From Salipaludibacillus aurantiacus (lineage in GTDB: Bacteria; Bacillota; Bacilli; Bacillales; Salisediminibacteriaceae), in assembly GCF_900111295.1 (NCBI RefSeq), contig NZ_FOGT01000017.1, forward strand, positions 30,352 to 94,351: a DNA stretch of 64,000 nucleotides, in the 5' to 3' direction. The translations under genes were made by a program, and so were the position numbers. The notes beneath the pieces are model-generated. The model was not told where the DNA came from. It saw only the letters and a list, made by a program, of their open reading frames with translations, and searched no databases. Every line of letters begins with the position of its first letter. Within the stretch, counting starts at the first letter, position 1. This document shows positions 25,771 to 33,886 of the stretch, piece after piece.

Positions 25771-26385
25771 ATGATTGAATTTATATTTAATATACTAAAA
25801 GAGCTGGGGTGGATCGGGTTAGCGATAGGTGTAGCTGTAGAAGCCCTGTCTATTCCTTTCCCGGCAGCTGTATTTGTATTGGCCTATGGATATATATTAA
25901 ATCCTAGCTGGACGCAAATTCTATTATTTTCCATCATTACGTCGTTGATTTATGTAGTGGTAAGTTTTGTTCCCTATTATGTAAGCGTTCGTTACGAGTC
26001 CATTGTAAGGAAAAAACTGCCTAAACATAAAGTCCATTTTGCTCAGAAATGGATAGACCGTTACGGTGAATGGATGATAGCGGTTGGACGGTTTATAGGC
26101 ATGGGGTATATAACGTATATAGCAGGATTGAGCCGGATGAACAAATGGAAATTTGCCGGTCTCACGTTTGCTGGTTTCTATCCGCTTTCAGTCATTATGT
26201 TTTATTTAGGCAACCTGGGGAATCTTGAAGTGATGGTTGACCGTCTGCAGCAGGTGCAATGGGCAATATATACAGTCCTGGGTATTGGCCTGGCCGCATA
26301 TATCAGTTTCCGGTTTTACAGAAGGAAAAAATATAAAAATGGCAAACAGGAAGATAAGTCTTCATGGCAGGCTTCTGCTGACTAA
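25771..26385 (+). CDS. DedA/VTT-domain membrane protein
   Basis: A 204-residue polytopic protein with the DedA layout: an early re-entrant-like segment with a polar break (AVEALSIPFPAAVFVLAYGY) and a conserved later segment (VGRFIGMGYITYIAGLSRMNKWKF). The motif GRFIGxGxxxxxxxxGxxRM is close to the family F/Y-G-R-x-x-P/G-x-x-R pattern. DedA proteins act in the membrane; some flip undecaprenyl phosphate or phosphatidylethanolamine, which suits envelope upkeep at high pH. The ribosome site is AAGGAGGAAACG. Confidence 0.8.
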   Translation: MIEFIFNILKELGWIGLAIGVAVEALSIPFPAAVFVLAYGYILNPSWTQILLFSIITSLIYVVVSFVPYYVSVRYESIVRKKLPKHKVHFAQKWIDRYGEWMIAVGRFIGMGYITYIAGLSRMNKWKFAGLTFAGFYPLSVIMFYLGNLGNLEVMVDRLQQVQWAIYTVLGIGLAAYISFRFYRRKKYKNGKQEDKSSWQASAD

Positions 26386-26520
26386 TGTCTGGGATGACTC
26401 AGCACAGGACAATCGGGGGAAGCAAGGAGGGTATGATTGTTATGCCTTATTTTTAGTGCCGGCCTCTGCACTCACTTGATAATTCTTTGTCGGTCCCTTC
26501 ATTAAAAATAAATCATCCTC

Positions 26521-26580
26521 TTGACATTATACGGGATAGGGTATACACTGTGAATATAGTGATAATACCATATTGGGTAT
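26521..26580 (+). promoter_or_regulatory. Promoter of the DsrE-like gene with two CstR-type operators
   Basis: TTGACA (26521-26526) and TACACT (26544-26549) are spaced 17 nt. Two 16-nt inverted repeats, ATAC-N8-GTAT at 26529-26544 and ATACC-N6-GGTAT at 26565-26580, lie 36 bp apart centre to centre, within the spacer and downstream of the -10. Their arms resemble the TACC/GGTA arms of CstR/CsoR-class operators. Confidence 0.55.
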
Positions 26581-26602
26581 ATAAATTAAGGAGGAATTAT
26601 AA

Positions 26603-27091
26603 ATGAGTGAAGAAAAAAAAGACCAGGCTACAATGATTGTATTTGACGGGGATCTTGACAAAGCCATTGCCAGTTTTATTATAGCAACCGGTGCTGCTGC
26701 AATGGGTAAAAAGGTAACCATGTTTTTCACCTTCTGGGGTTTGAATGTGTTAAGGAAAGAGGAACATATAGATATTAAAGATAAGAATTTCCTCGAAAAA
26801 ATGTTTGCCAAACTTATGCCTAGAGGGCCTAAAAACCTTAAACTTTCAAAAATGAATTATGGCGGAGTCGGATCACATCTTATGAAAAAGATGATGAAAG
26901 AGCATAATGTATCTACTTTGCCTGAATTAGTTGAACTAGCCCAGGATCTTGAAGTAAACATGGTAGCCTGTACAATGACAATGGATGTTATGGGCCTTAA
27001 AAAAGAGGAACTCATAGACGGCATAGAATTTGCCGGGGTAGCCTCATATCTTGCAGAAGCTGAAGATGCGAACGTCAACTTATTTATATAA
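26603..27091 (+). CDS. DsrE/DsrF-like sulfurtransferase-related protein
   Basis: The 162-residue protein has the DsrE-like fold (MIVFDGDLDKAIASFIIATGAAAMGKKVTMFFTFWGLN) and the single conserved cysteine in VACTMTMDVMG that carries sulfane sulfur in related proteins. It is likely cytoplasmic and involved in persulfide handling. The following gene is a CstR-type persulfide sensor, and its own promoter bears two matching inverted repeats, so induction by sulfide or persulfide is expected. The ribosome site is AAGGAGGAATTATAA. Confidence 0.8.
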   Translation: MSEEKKDQATMIVFDGDLDKAIASFIIATGAAAMGKKVTMFFTFWGLNVLRKEEHIDIKDKNFLEKMFAKLMPRGPKNLKLSKMNYGGVGSHLMKKMMKEHNVSTLPELVELAQDLEVNMVACTMTMDVMGLKKEELIDGIEFAGVASYLAEAEDANVNLFI

Positions 27092-27111
27092 TAATAGACC
27101 TGTATATAAGT

Positions 27112-27142
27112 GTCCGGACTGGTTAAGGTCCGGGCATTTTTA
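27112..27142 (+). terminator. Terminator of the DsrE-like gene
   Basis: CCGGAC pairs with GTCCGG, extended by TG/CA, followed by TTTTTA. Confidence 0.6.
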
Positions 27143-27306
27143 TAAAGATGAAATTTTTGTGAAAAAAACTGGGGTTTAGCAGTGGCTAATGATAGATAGA
27201 TGATTAAATATATAGTAAAATTAATACCACAATAAGAAGATTGTAAAAGCTAAACTCCTTAATAGTTAGAGTATAAAGCATGACTAAAGTAAAGGCGGTG
27301 TATTCA

Positions 27307-27567
27307 ATGGAATATTCTAAAGATATGAAAAACAGGCTTAAGCGGGTAGAAGGCCAAGTCCGCGGAGTCCTGAGAATGATGGAAGAAGGCAAAGATTGCA
27401 GGGATATCATTACTCAAATGAGTGCGATCCGGACAGCTATGGACCGGGCCACAGCTTATGTAGTAGCCAGGAACCTTGAAACGTGTCTTCGTAAGGAAGC
27501 AGATAATGATGAAGAACGTGAAGAAGTTATTGAAGAAGCAATTAAGATGCTCGTTAAAAGCAGATAA
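27307..27567 (+). CDS. cstR: CstR persulfide-sensing repressor (CsoR/FrmR family)
   Basis: At 86 residues it has the length of S. aureus CstR and strongly similar segments (MEEGKDCRDIITQ, NLETC, and the end AIKMLVKS). It keeps two cysteines, Cys in KDC and Cys in NLETC, about 29 residues apart, which form the di- to tetrasulfide switch in CstR. Copper-sensing CsoR needs a His four residues before the second Cys; here that position is Asn, favouring CstR. The ATG at 27307 follows AAAGGCGGTG; an in-frame upstream start would give an atypical tail. The likely target is the upstream DsrE-like gene. Confidence 0.82.
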   Translation: MEYSKDMKNRLKRVEGQVRGVLRMMEEGKDCRDIITQMSAIRTAMDRATAYVVARNLETCLRKEADNDEEREEVIEEAIKMLVKSR

Positions 27568-27587
27568 ACCTCTAAAGGACTGATAAA

Positions 27588-27622
27588 GAAAACCAATCAG
27601 AATTGGTTTTCTTTTTATTTTG
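27588..27622 (+). terminator. Terminator of cstR
   Basis: AAAACCAAT (27589-27597) pairs with ATTGGTTTT (27602-27610) around 4 nt, then CTTTTTATTTT. Confidence 0.8.
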
Positions 27623-27659
27623 CTTTGTTAAAGCTCATTGTTGCTAAAGTGACCTGATA

Positions 27660-27835
27660 GTGAAGGATAAAGATAATTGCCTCTAAGAAGAGCCGAGAGA
27701 AGAGCGGGAGGCGGCGACGCCTGAAGGATTAACCGCAGTCCGAAAATCCATGCTGGCGACGGTTAAGGAGCCAGTATTAGTTGAGGACAAGCCCTTAGGC
27801 AAGCGCCCGCCGGTAAGCGATTCGCAGAAATCAAG
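27660..27835. repeat. GC-rich intergenic element, second dispersed-repeat copy
   Basis: Between the cstR terminator and the fru operators lies a ~170-nt GC-rich, structured stretch without an ORF. Its part 27783-27804 matches 7987-8008 at 19 of 22 positions. A repeated GGCGACG/CTGGCGACGG motif occurs within it. It looks like the degenerate intergenic elements common in Bacillaceae genomes; no gene function is visible. Confidence 0.45.
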
Positions 27836-27872
27836 ACCAAAGTTTTACATAGCTTTTTATTTTGGTCTTTTA

Positions 27873-27955
27873 TGATTGATTTTGATTGGTAAATGATTGA
27901 AAATGGTTAAAAGTGATTATTTGTGATTGATTTTGATTGAATTTGATTGTATAAT
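27873..27955 (+). promoter_or_regulatory. fru operon promoter with repeated FruR operators
   Basis: The 16-mer TGATTGATTTTGATTG occurs twice exactly (27873-27888 and 27924-27939), and a further TTTGATTG follows at 27942-27949. The second copy overlaps the -35 TTGATT (27927-27932), which is 17 nt from a perfect -10 TATAAT (27950-27955). This is the expected layout for autorepression by a DeoR-type regulator. Confidence 0.75.
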
Positions 27956-27985
27956 CTAATTAACAAGAGAAAAGGTGTGGTCCAC

Positions 27986-28762
27986 ATGCTTACTTTTGAA
28001 AGACATGAGAAAATATTAAATTTGCTTGAAAAACAGAAAGTAGCTAAACTCGCAGAACTGGTTGAAGCGACGGGGGCTTCCGAGTCAACCATTCGAAGAG
28101 ATCTGACTATTCTTGAAAACGGACAAAAATTAAAGCGTATACACGGCGGCGCATCTTTAATTAAAAGAAAAGTGGAAGAGCCGTCGATGGCCGAAAAACA
28201 GACTCAATTCACAAATGAGAAGAAGCAAATGGGAAAAACAGCAGCCGGTTTAATTCAAAATGGGGACTGTGTCTATATCGATGCAGGTACGTCAACTCAG
28301 GCGATGATTCCATATATAAAGGCAAAAGATGTGGTGATTGTGACAAACGGGCTTAATATTATTGAAGAATCTCTTAAACAGAATTTCCGGACTTATGTGG
28401 TTGGCGGATATGTTAAGTCGGGCACAAGAGCTTTTATTGGAAAAGGCGCAGTACAGGCAATAAGTGAATACCGTTTTGATAAAGCTTTTATCGGAACGAA
28501 TGGTATTGACTTGGATTTTGGTTATTCTACCCCGGATCCTGAAGAAGCACAAATAAAGAATTTAGCAATTAAACAATCAAATTTGGCTTACGTACTCGCA
28601 GATTCTTCAAAGTTTGGTGATGTCACCTTTGCGAAATTTGCCGGGTTGGAAGAAGCCAGACTTATAACAACAGAAGGGGATGACGAAGACTTTTTTAAAA
28701 AGCTTGAACAGGCAGCAAAGGTAGAGGTGGTGAAAACAAATGATTTACACAGTGACAATTAA
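27986..28762 (+). CDS. fruR: DeoR-family repressor of the fructose operon
   Basis: The 258-residue protein has an N-terminal DeoR helix-turn-helix (LAELVEATGASESTIRRDL) and a sugar-phosphate sensor domain with DAGTST, TNGLNII and FIGTNGID. It is the first gene of fruRKA, so its ligand is probably fructose-1-phosphate. The ATG at 27986 follows AAAAGGTGTGG; the in-frame upstream codons at 27947 onward overlap the promoter. Its last 23 nt overlap fruK, implying translational coupling. Confidence 0.92.
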   Translation: MLTFERHEKILNLLEKQKVAKLAELVEATGASESTIRRDLTILENGQKLKRIHGGASLIKRKVEEPSMAEKQTQFTNEKKQMGKTAAGLIQNGDCVYIDAGTSTQAMIPYIKAKDVVIVTNGLNIIEESLKQNFRTYVVGGYVKSGTRAFIGKGAVQAISEYRFDKAFIGTNGIDLDFGYSTPDPEEAQIKNLAIKQSNLAYVLADSSKFGDVTFAKFAGLEEARLITTEGDDEDFFKKLEQAAKVEVVKTNDLHSDN

Positions 28763-29651
28763 TCCTTCAGTTGATTGCCTGATGGAAGTTGAAAACTTTC
28801 ATTTAGGAAAGACGAATCGGGCCTCCACCCAAAAAATGGTTCCTGGAGGAAAAGGTATCAACGTCTCACGTGTATTAAAAAATCTTGGGACCCGGTCAGA
28901 AGCTTTGGGATTTATCGGCGGTTTTACAGGAGCATTTATAAAAGACGAATTAGAGAAAGAATCAGTATTTTCCAGTTTTATAGAAACAGAAGGGAACACC
29001 CGAATTAATGTAAAAATGAAAACAGACACAGAAACAGAAATTAATGGAAAAGCCCAGGAAATATCAAACGAGCATATTCAAAAATTACTCATACAGCTGG
29101 ATGAGCTTAAAAGCGAAGATCTTCTTATATTATCCGGAAGCTTACCGTCAACTTTGCCAGCTGACCTTTATAACACGATAATTAACAGGCTCAATGAAAA
29201 GAACATTTATGTATGTGTTGATACCAGCGGGGAACCGTTGAAAGCAGCTATGAAAGCCTCTCCATATATGATTAAACCAAATCAGGCAGAATTGGAACAG
29301 TTGTATGAAGAAAACGTTAAGAATCTGGATGATGCTGTGAAACTTGCACGAAAAGCGATGGCAGATGGAGCCCGCCATGTTCTTGTTTCTATGGGTGGCG
29401 AAGGGGCGGCGTTAGTTACAAAAAATGAATCTTATAAGGCGGCTGTCCCTAAAGGAACATTAATAAATTCAGTCGGGGCAGGTGATTCAATGGTGGCCGG
29501 ATTCATCCATATTCTGACGCAGTCGGGAAGTCTGGAAGAAGCTTTCAAATACAGTGTGGCAGCTGGAAGTGCTACGGCATTTTCCAATGGATTTTGTTCA
29601 GCAGAAGATGTAGAAAAATTACTCCCGGAAGTCTTGATTGAAAAAGTTTAA
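28740..29651 (+). CDS. fruK: 1-phosphofructokinase
   Basis: The 303-residue PfkB-family kinase phosphorylates fructose-1-phosphate to fructose-1,6-bisphosphate. It starts MIYTVTINPSVDCLMEV, has the substrate loop GGKGINVSRVL and the ATP/catalytic motif NSVGAGDSMVAGF with its Asp. It starts inside fruR behind AGGTGGTG and ends 15 nt before fruA. Tagatose-6-phosphate kinase is a close relative, but operon context settles the call. Confidence 0.93.
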   Translation: MIYTVTINPSVDCLMEVENFHLGKTNRASTQKMVPGGKGINVSRVLKNLGTRSEALGFIGGFTGAFIKDELEKESVFSSFIETEGNTRINVKMKTDTETEINGKAQEISNEHIQKLLIQLDELKSEDLLILSGSLPSTLPADLYNTIINRLNEKNIYVCVDTSGEPLKAAMKASPYMIKPNQAELEQLYEENVKNLDDAVKLARKAMADGARHVLVSMGGEGAALVTKNESYKAAVPKGTLINSVGAGDSMVAGFIHILTQSGSLEEAFKYSVAAGSATAFSNGFCSAEDVEKLLPEVLIEKV

Positions 29652-29666
29652 GAAAGGGTGGGAAAA

Positions 29667-31529
29667 ATGAATATTACTGAATTACTGAGAAAAGAGACCA
29701 TTTTGCTGGATTTAACGTCTTCTTCAAAAAATGAAGTAATTGAAGAATTAGCAGCGAAACTTGATGCAGCGGGAAAACTGAGTGATAAAAAAAGATTCAT
29801 TGAAGAAATCCACGAGCGGGAAGGACAGAGCTCTACAGGGATTGGAGAAGGGGTTGCTATCCCCCATGCCAAGAGTGCAGCAGTTAAAGATCCTGCGATT
29901 GTTTTTGGCCGCTCAAAAGAGGGCATTGATTACGAAGCGTTAGATGGAGAGAAAAGTCACTTGTTTTTTATGATTGCTGCAAGTGACGGGGCCAATGAAA
30001 TGCATTTGCAGGCTCTTTCCAGATTATCGACGCTTCTTATGGACGAGTCTTTTCGACAGACTTTATTGGAAGCGCGTTCAGAACAGGATATATTAAATGC
30101 GGTTGATAAAAAGGAAAAAGAAAAAATGGATGCCGAGCAGAGCGAAAGCAGTTCTGAGACAGAAGAGGGACGCCGTCCTTATTTCGTTGCTGTGACCGGC
30201 TGCCCAACAGGCATTGCGCACACCTATATGGCAGCTGACGGGCTGAAAGATAAGGCTAAAGAACTCGGATATGATATAAAAGTTGAAACAAACGGCTCAG
30301 ACGGAGTCAGAAACAGACTTACAGCAGAAGATATTAAACGAGCTGATGCGGTCATTATTGCGGCAGATACAGCAGTAGAGAAAGATCGTTTTTCAGGAAA
30401 GAAATTAATTAATGCACCAGTTACTGCAGGGATTCGTAAACCGAAAGAGCTTCTGGAGCAGGCGGCTGCAGGAGACATCCCTTTGTATGAAGGCAGCAAT
30501 ACGTCCGGAGGAGAGGCTGCGGAAGAGAAAGGTAAGTCTGCTTTTTACCGCCATCTTATGAACGGGGTTTCAAATATGCTTCCGTTTGTGGTCGGTGGAG
30601 GTATTCTCATTGCGCTTTCGTTCTTCTTTGAAGACCCGGTTGGAGGAGAAATTTCTCCTTTTGGGGAAATCCTGTCAACAATTGGCGGAGCTAATGCTTT
30701 CTTCTTAATGGTCCCGGTGCTGGCAGCCTTTATTGCCAGAAGTATTGCTGATCGCCCCGGTTTTGCAGCGGGTATGGTTGGCGGTTTAATGGCCCATACA
30801 GGAGACGCTGGTTTCCTTGGTGGTATTATCGCAGGTTTTATGGCAGGTTATCTGGTTATTGGATTAAGGCACTTATTTTCTTTCATCCCACAGTCTCTTG
30901 ATGGTATTAAAACCATTTTAGTTCTCCCGTTGTTTGGTATTTTTACAACCGGGTTCATTATGTACTTTCTTGTTACACCGCTGGCTGCTATACAGACCGG
31001 CCTGGTTAACTGGCTCTCCGGGCTCGGAACCGGCAATATCGTACTGCTCGGTATTTTGCTTGGAGCAATGATGGCAGTAGATATGGGCGGTCCTATTAAC
31101 AAGGCGGCTTTTACATTTGGTATTGCTATGATTGATGCTGGTACGCTTGAGCCGCATGCAGCCATTATGGCTGGTGGAATGGTTCCTCCTCTTGGAATTG
31201 CGTTAGCAACAACATTCTTTAAAAGTAAGTTTACAAAGCAGGAAAAAGACGCAGGGAAAACCAATTATGTGCTGGGGGCATCCTTTATTACAGAAGGCGC
31301 GATACCTTTCGCTGCCTCGGATCCCGGCCGGGTGATTCCATCCATTATTGCCGGTTCGGCAGTGGCAGGCGGTCTCTCCATGTTGTTTGGAGCCGCTACT
31401 GAAGCGCCTCACGGAGGAGCTTTCGTCATTCTTCTTGTCAACAACTGGCCGATGTATATCGTCGCTATTCTGGCAGGTGCCGCAGTAACGGCAACACTGT
31501 TGGGAATATGGAAAAAGAAAGTGGCATAA
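29667..31529 (+). CDS. fruA: Fructose-specific PTS enzyme IIABC
   Basis: This 620-residue membrane protein imports fructose as fructose-1-phosphate. Domains run IIA (about 1-145, phospho-His67 in GVAIPHAKS), a Glu/Ser-rich linker (about 148-168), IIB (about 170-270, phospho-Cys179 in TGCPTGIAHTYMAA), and IIC (about 290-615) with ten or so hydrophobic segments. The ATG at 29667 follows AGAAAGGGTGGG; a GTG at 29658 overlaps that site. The transcript ends at the G6/C6 hairpin at 31541-31560. Confidence 0.93.
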   Translation: MNITELLRKETILLDLTSSSKNEVIEELAAKLDAAGKLSDKKRFIEEIHEREGQSSTGIGEGVAIPHAKSAAVKDPAIVFGRSKEGIDYEALDGEKSHLFFMIAASDGANEMHLQALSRLSTLLMDESFRQTLLEARSEQDILNAVDKKEKEKMDAEQSESSSETEEGRRPYFVAVTGCPTGIAHTYMAADGLKDKAKELGYDIKVETNGSDGVRNRLTAEDIKRADAVIIAADTAVEKDRFSGKKLINAPVTAGIRKPKELLEQAAAGDIPLYEGSNTSGGEAAEEKGKSAFYRHLMNGVSNMLPFVVGGGILIALSFFFEDPVGGEISPFGEILSTIGGANAFFLMVPVLAAFIARSIADRPGFAAGMVGGLMAHTGDAGFLGGIIAGFMAGYLVIGLRHLFSFIPQSLDGIKTILVLPLFGIFTTGFIMYFLVTPLAAIQTGLVNWLSGLGTGNIVLLGILLGAMMAVDMGGPINKAAFTFGIAMIDAGTLEPHAAIMAGGMVPPLGIALATTFFKSKFTKQEKDAGKTNYVLGASFITEGAIPFAASDPGRVIPSIIAGSAVAGGLSMLFGAATEAPHGGAFVILLVNNWPMYIVAILAGAAVTATLLGIWKKKVA

Positions 31530-31533
31530 CTGA

Positions 31534-31567
31534 CAAAAAACTGGGGGGTCTGTCCCCCCAGTTTTTT
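31534..31567. terminator. Bidirectional terminator between fruA and HAD gene
   Basis: ACTGGGGGG and CCCCCCAGT pair around TCTGT, with A-run before and T-run after. The 20-nt core at 31541-31560 recurs in inverted orientation at 32500-32519. Confidence 0.9.
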
Positions 31568-31568
31568 G

Positions 31569-32345
31569 TTATTTTTCTAAAAGGTCAAACAGCTCGTGTA
31601 AACTGGAGATTTGATAGTCAGGAGTCACGTACTCGGGTTTTTTGTCAAACCGGTTCAGCCAGACTGATTTAATGCCTGCTTCTTTAGCTCCCAGGATATC
31701 AGTCATAAGATTATCTCCGACCATAAGGACCTCGCTCCGCGCGGCATTTATTCTTTCAAGTGCATGTTCGAATATGCTTACATCCGGTTTGCCTCTTCCA
31801 TGGTCACCTGAAATAATTATTTCGTCAAAATAAGGGGAAAGCTCAGGCGTTAGAGTTAATTTAATGTTCTGCAATTCCGGAGAACCGTTAGTCAGCAGAA
31901 CAAGTGAATAACTGCCTTTTAAGCGGTCCAGGACGGGAAGAGCGTCTTCAAACAGAAATGGATAATTTTTGCGTTCTTCAGGAAACCGTTCAGCTAATTC
32001 CTTGCCTAATTCCGGGTTATCAATTCCCAGCTTTTTTAAACCATTTGTCCAGGTGTCCTGTCTGTATTGAGGGACAATTTTTTTCATCTCCTCAAATTCC
32101 TTGCCGGGATCGCCAAAGTTTCCCCAAAGCCCTTCAAACGGGTTAATGCCGATCATTTTTGTGAAATCATATGTTCTATACCCGCTGTACAAGTTTCTCG
32201 CTTCTTCCCTTACTGCTTCCTCTAAATCATCATGATGAAAATCATAAAATGAGGCAGCATATTTGCATGTTTCCTCAAAAGCTTTTTTAACACTTTTCTC
32301 ATCCCATAACAACGTATCATCCAAATCAAAAAAGATAGCCTTCAT
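31569..32345 (-). CDS. HAD-superfamily phosphatase
   Basis: The 258-residue protein has HAD motif [11 protein letters not shown] (Asp nucleophile), motif II LLTNGS, motif III Lys in [10 protein letters not shown], and motif [14 protein letters not shown]. An inserted helical cap spans about residues 15-120. It resembles the YjjG/YsaA type, which dephosphorylate nucleotides or small phosphates; the substrate is unknown. The ribosome site is CAGGAGGAAACAAT. The gene is flanked by inverted copies of the same G6/C6 hairpin. Confidence 0.82.
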   Translation of the reverse strand: MKAIFFDLDDTLLWDEKSVKKAFEETCKYAASFYDFHHDDLEEAVREEARNLYSGYRTYDFTKMIGINPFEGLWGNFGDPGKEFEEMKKIVPQYRQDTWTNGLKKLGIDNPELGKELAERFPEERKNYPFLFEDALPVLDRLKGSYSLVLLTNGSPELQNIKLTLTPELSPYFDEIIISGDHGRGKPDVSIFEHALERINAARSEVLMVGDNLMTDILGAKEAGIKSVWLNRFDKKPEYVTPDYQISSLHELFDLLEK

Positions 32346-32464
32346 TATTGTTTCCTCCTGTATAAATTATTTATTTTAATGGCAGGCCTTTTATTAAAAG
32401 CTCTATGTATTAATGACTAGCCTATAGAAAAAATGTGAAACTGTAAACAGGGAATCTTTGAAAA

Positions 32465-32520
32465 ACAAAAACCTGAGCCGGAAGGGCTCAGGAAAAATAT
32501 GGGGGGACAGACCCCCCAGT
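32465..32520 (-). terminator. Tandem terminator hairpins of the YitT gene
   Basis: Reading the minus strand, a G6/C6 hairpin (32500-32519) is followed by CCTGAGCC/GGCTCAGG (about 32471-32491) and TTTTTGTTTTTC. Confidence 0.8.
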
Positions 32521-32526
32521 ATCTGG

Positions 32527-33414
32527 TTAGGTGGAAGGCTTTAGCGGGCGCCGCTGGTTGTCAAATGTAAATCCTTCGCCTGAGACTTCTTTTACATCGT
32601 TAACTGAGAAAAAGGCGTAAGGGTCTACTTCTTCAATCACGTTTTTGAGCTGGATCAGTTCATTGCGGTTAACCACACAATAAAGCACACGCCGTTCGTC
32701 AGAGGTAAAACTCCCTTTCCCTGTCAAAACTGTAGAGCCGCGGCTCATTCGTTCTATAATAGCTTTGGAAAGTTCATCCGTTTTTGAGGAAATAATCATA
32801 GCAGATTTGGCAGCGTCTGCTCCTTCAATTATAAAATCAATTACCCGTCCGGCAACAAATACAGTTACCAGTGTATACATGGCATGGGTCAGTGATAAAT
32901 GAACAAGAGAAATAGTAATGACTACGGCATCGAAAGAAAACATAAACTTGCCAATGCTTATTCCGAAATATTTGTTTGCAAGCCTTGCAAGAATATCAGC
33001 TCCGCCGGTTGTGCCCCCTGCACGGAAAATCATGCCAAGCCCGGCGCCTACAAATACCCCTGCAAAAATAGAGACTAAAATCATATCATCCTGCAGCGGC
33101 AGTTCTGTGACAGGGTACAGTTCAAAAATTCTTAAAGAGGCTGACAAAGAGACCGTGCCTATTAAACTGTATATGAGCATTAACCTGCCGAATAATTTAT
33201 ACCCGATTAAAAACAAAGGAATATTTAATAAAAGGTTGGAAAGGGAGGGCTCGATCGTAAACAAGTAATAAAACAGCAATGTAATACCTGTAAACCCGCC
33301 GTGAGCTAAACCGTTTTGTAAATTAAAATGAATAATGCCGAATCCAAAAATCAACGTTCCAATTAAGATAATTAATATAGGCTGTAAACGAATGCCTTGA
33401 AATAGTCGAGTCAA
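32527..33414 (-). CDS. YitT-family membrane protein (DUF161 plus DUF2179)
   Basis: A 295-residue protein with five to six hydrophobic segments (about residues 10-190), including the family's FRAGGTTGGADILARL, and a soluble C-terminal DUF2179 domain (about 205-285, with TGKGSFTSDERRVLYCVV). The function of the family is not settled. The start is probably TTG at 33414, 9 nt after AAAGGAGG; an in-frame TTG at 33423 abuts that site. It is a single-gene transcript divergent from metY. Confidence 0.8.
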   Translation of the reverse strand: MTRLFQGIRLQPILIILIGTLIFGFGIIHFNLQNGLAHGGFTGITLLFYYLFTIEPSLSNLLLNIPLFLIGYKLFGRLMLIYSLIGTVSLSASLRIFELYPVTELPLQDDMILVSIFAGVFVGAGLGMIFRAGGTTGGADILARLANKYFGISIGKFMFSFDAVVITISLVHLSLTHAMYTLVTVFVAGRVIDFIIEGADAAKSAMIISSKTDELSKAIIERMSRGSTVLTGKGSFTSDERRVLYCVVNRNELIQLKNVIEEVDPYAFFSVNDVKEVSGEGFTFDNQRRPLKPST

Positions 33415-33579
33415 ATCCCTCAACCTCCTTTAATGATGTTTAAGTCAGACGAAGTATAACACAGCATAATTACCTACCCAACAGGGAAATGGCCGCAATA
33501 AGAAAGTTTATATATTCAGAATATCGCAACCGTTTTCAAACTGGAAAAATAAACTTTTCTTGACTAAATAATAAAAGCG

Positions 33580-33608
33580 TTGACGTCAATCTTAAAAAGT
33601 GTTAATAT
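33580..33608 (+). promoter_or_regulatory. Promoter of the metY S-box transcript
   Basis: TTGACG (33580-33585), 17-nt spacer, TAATAT (33603-33608), upstream of the S-box aptamer. Confidence 0.65.
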
Positions 33609-33678
33609 TCAAATAATTATCAATCTAGTATTTACACTAGTTGATGGTACTGACAACCTCACCCTTGATTTCTTATAC

Positions 33679-33787
33679 CTCTTATCCAGAGTGGCGGAGG
33701 GACTGGCCCTGTGAAGCCCGGCAACCAGCTGTTTTCTGCAGTAAGGTGCCAATTCCTGCAAAGCGTTAGTGCTTTGGGAGATGAGAG
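33679..33787 (+). ncRNA. SAM-I (S-box) riboswitch aptamer of metY
   Basis: P1 is CTCTTATC (33679-33686) with GATGAGAG (33780-33787). Inside are the conserved GGCGGAGGGACTGGCCC, TGAAGCCCGGCAACC and AAGGTGCCAATTCC segments. SAM binding should favour the terminator at 33817-33844; the 3' P1 region (GAGATGAGAGAG) can otherwise pair with the terminator arm CTCTCTG. Confidence 0.95.
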
Positions 33788-33816
33788 AGATGTTTTTTAT
33801 TTATATAAAAAACCAG

Positions 33817-33844
33817 CTCTCTGTCTATAGCAGAGAGTTTTTTT
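33817..33844 (+). terminator. S-box expression-platform terminator
   Basis: CTCTCTG (33817-33823) pairs with CAGAGAG (33831-33837), followed by seven T. Confidence 0.85.
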
Positions 33845-33886
33845 ATTAACACAGTATGGGTTGAACAACTGAAGGAGGCAGTAATT

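Noticed and set aside
30848..31264. 138-residue minus-strand ORF inside fruA
   Set aside because: Antisense shadow of the IIC domain with no start signals.
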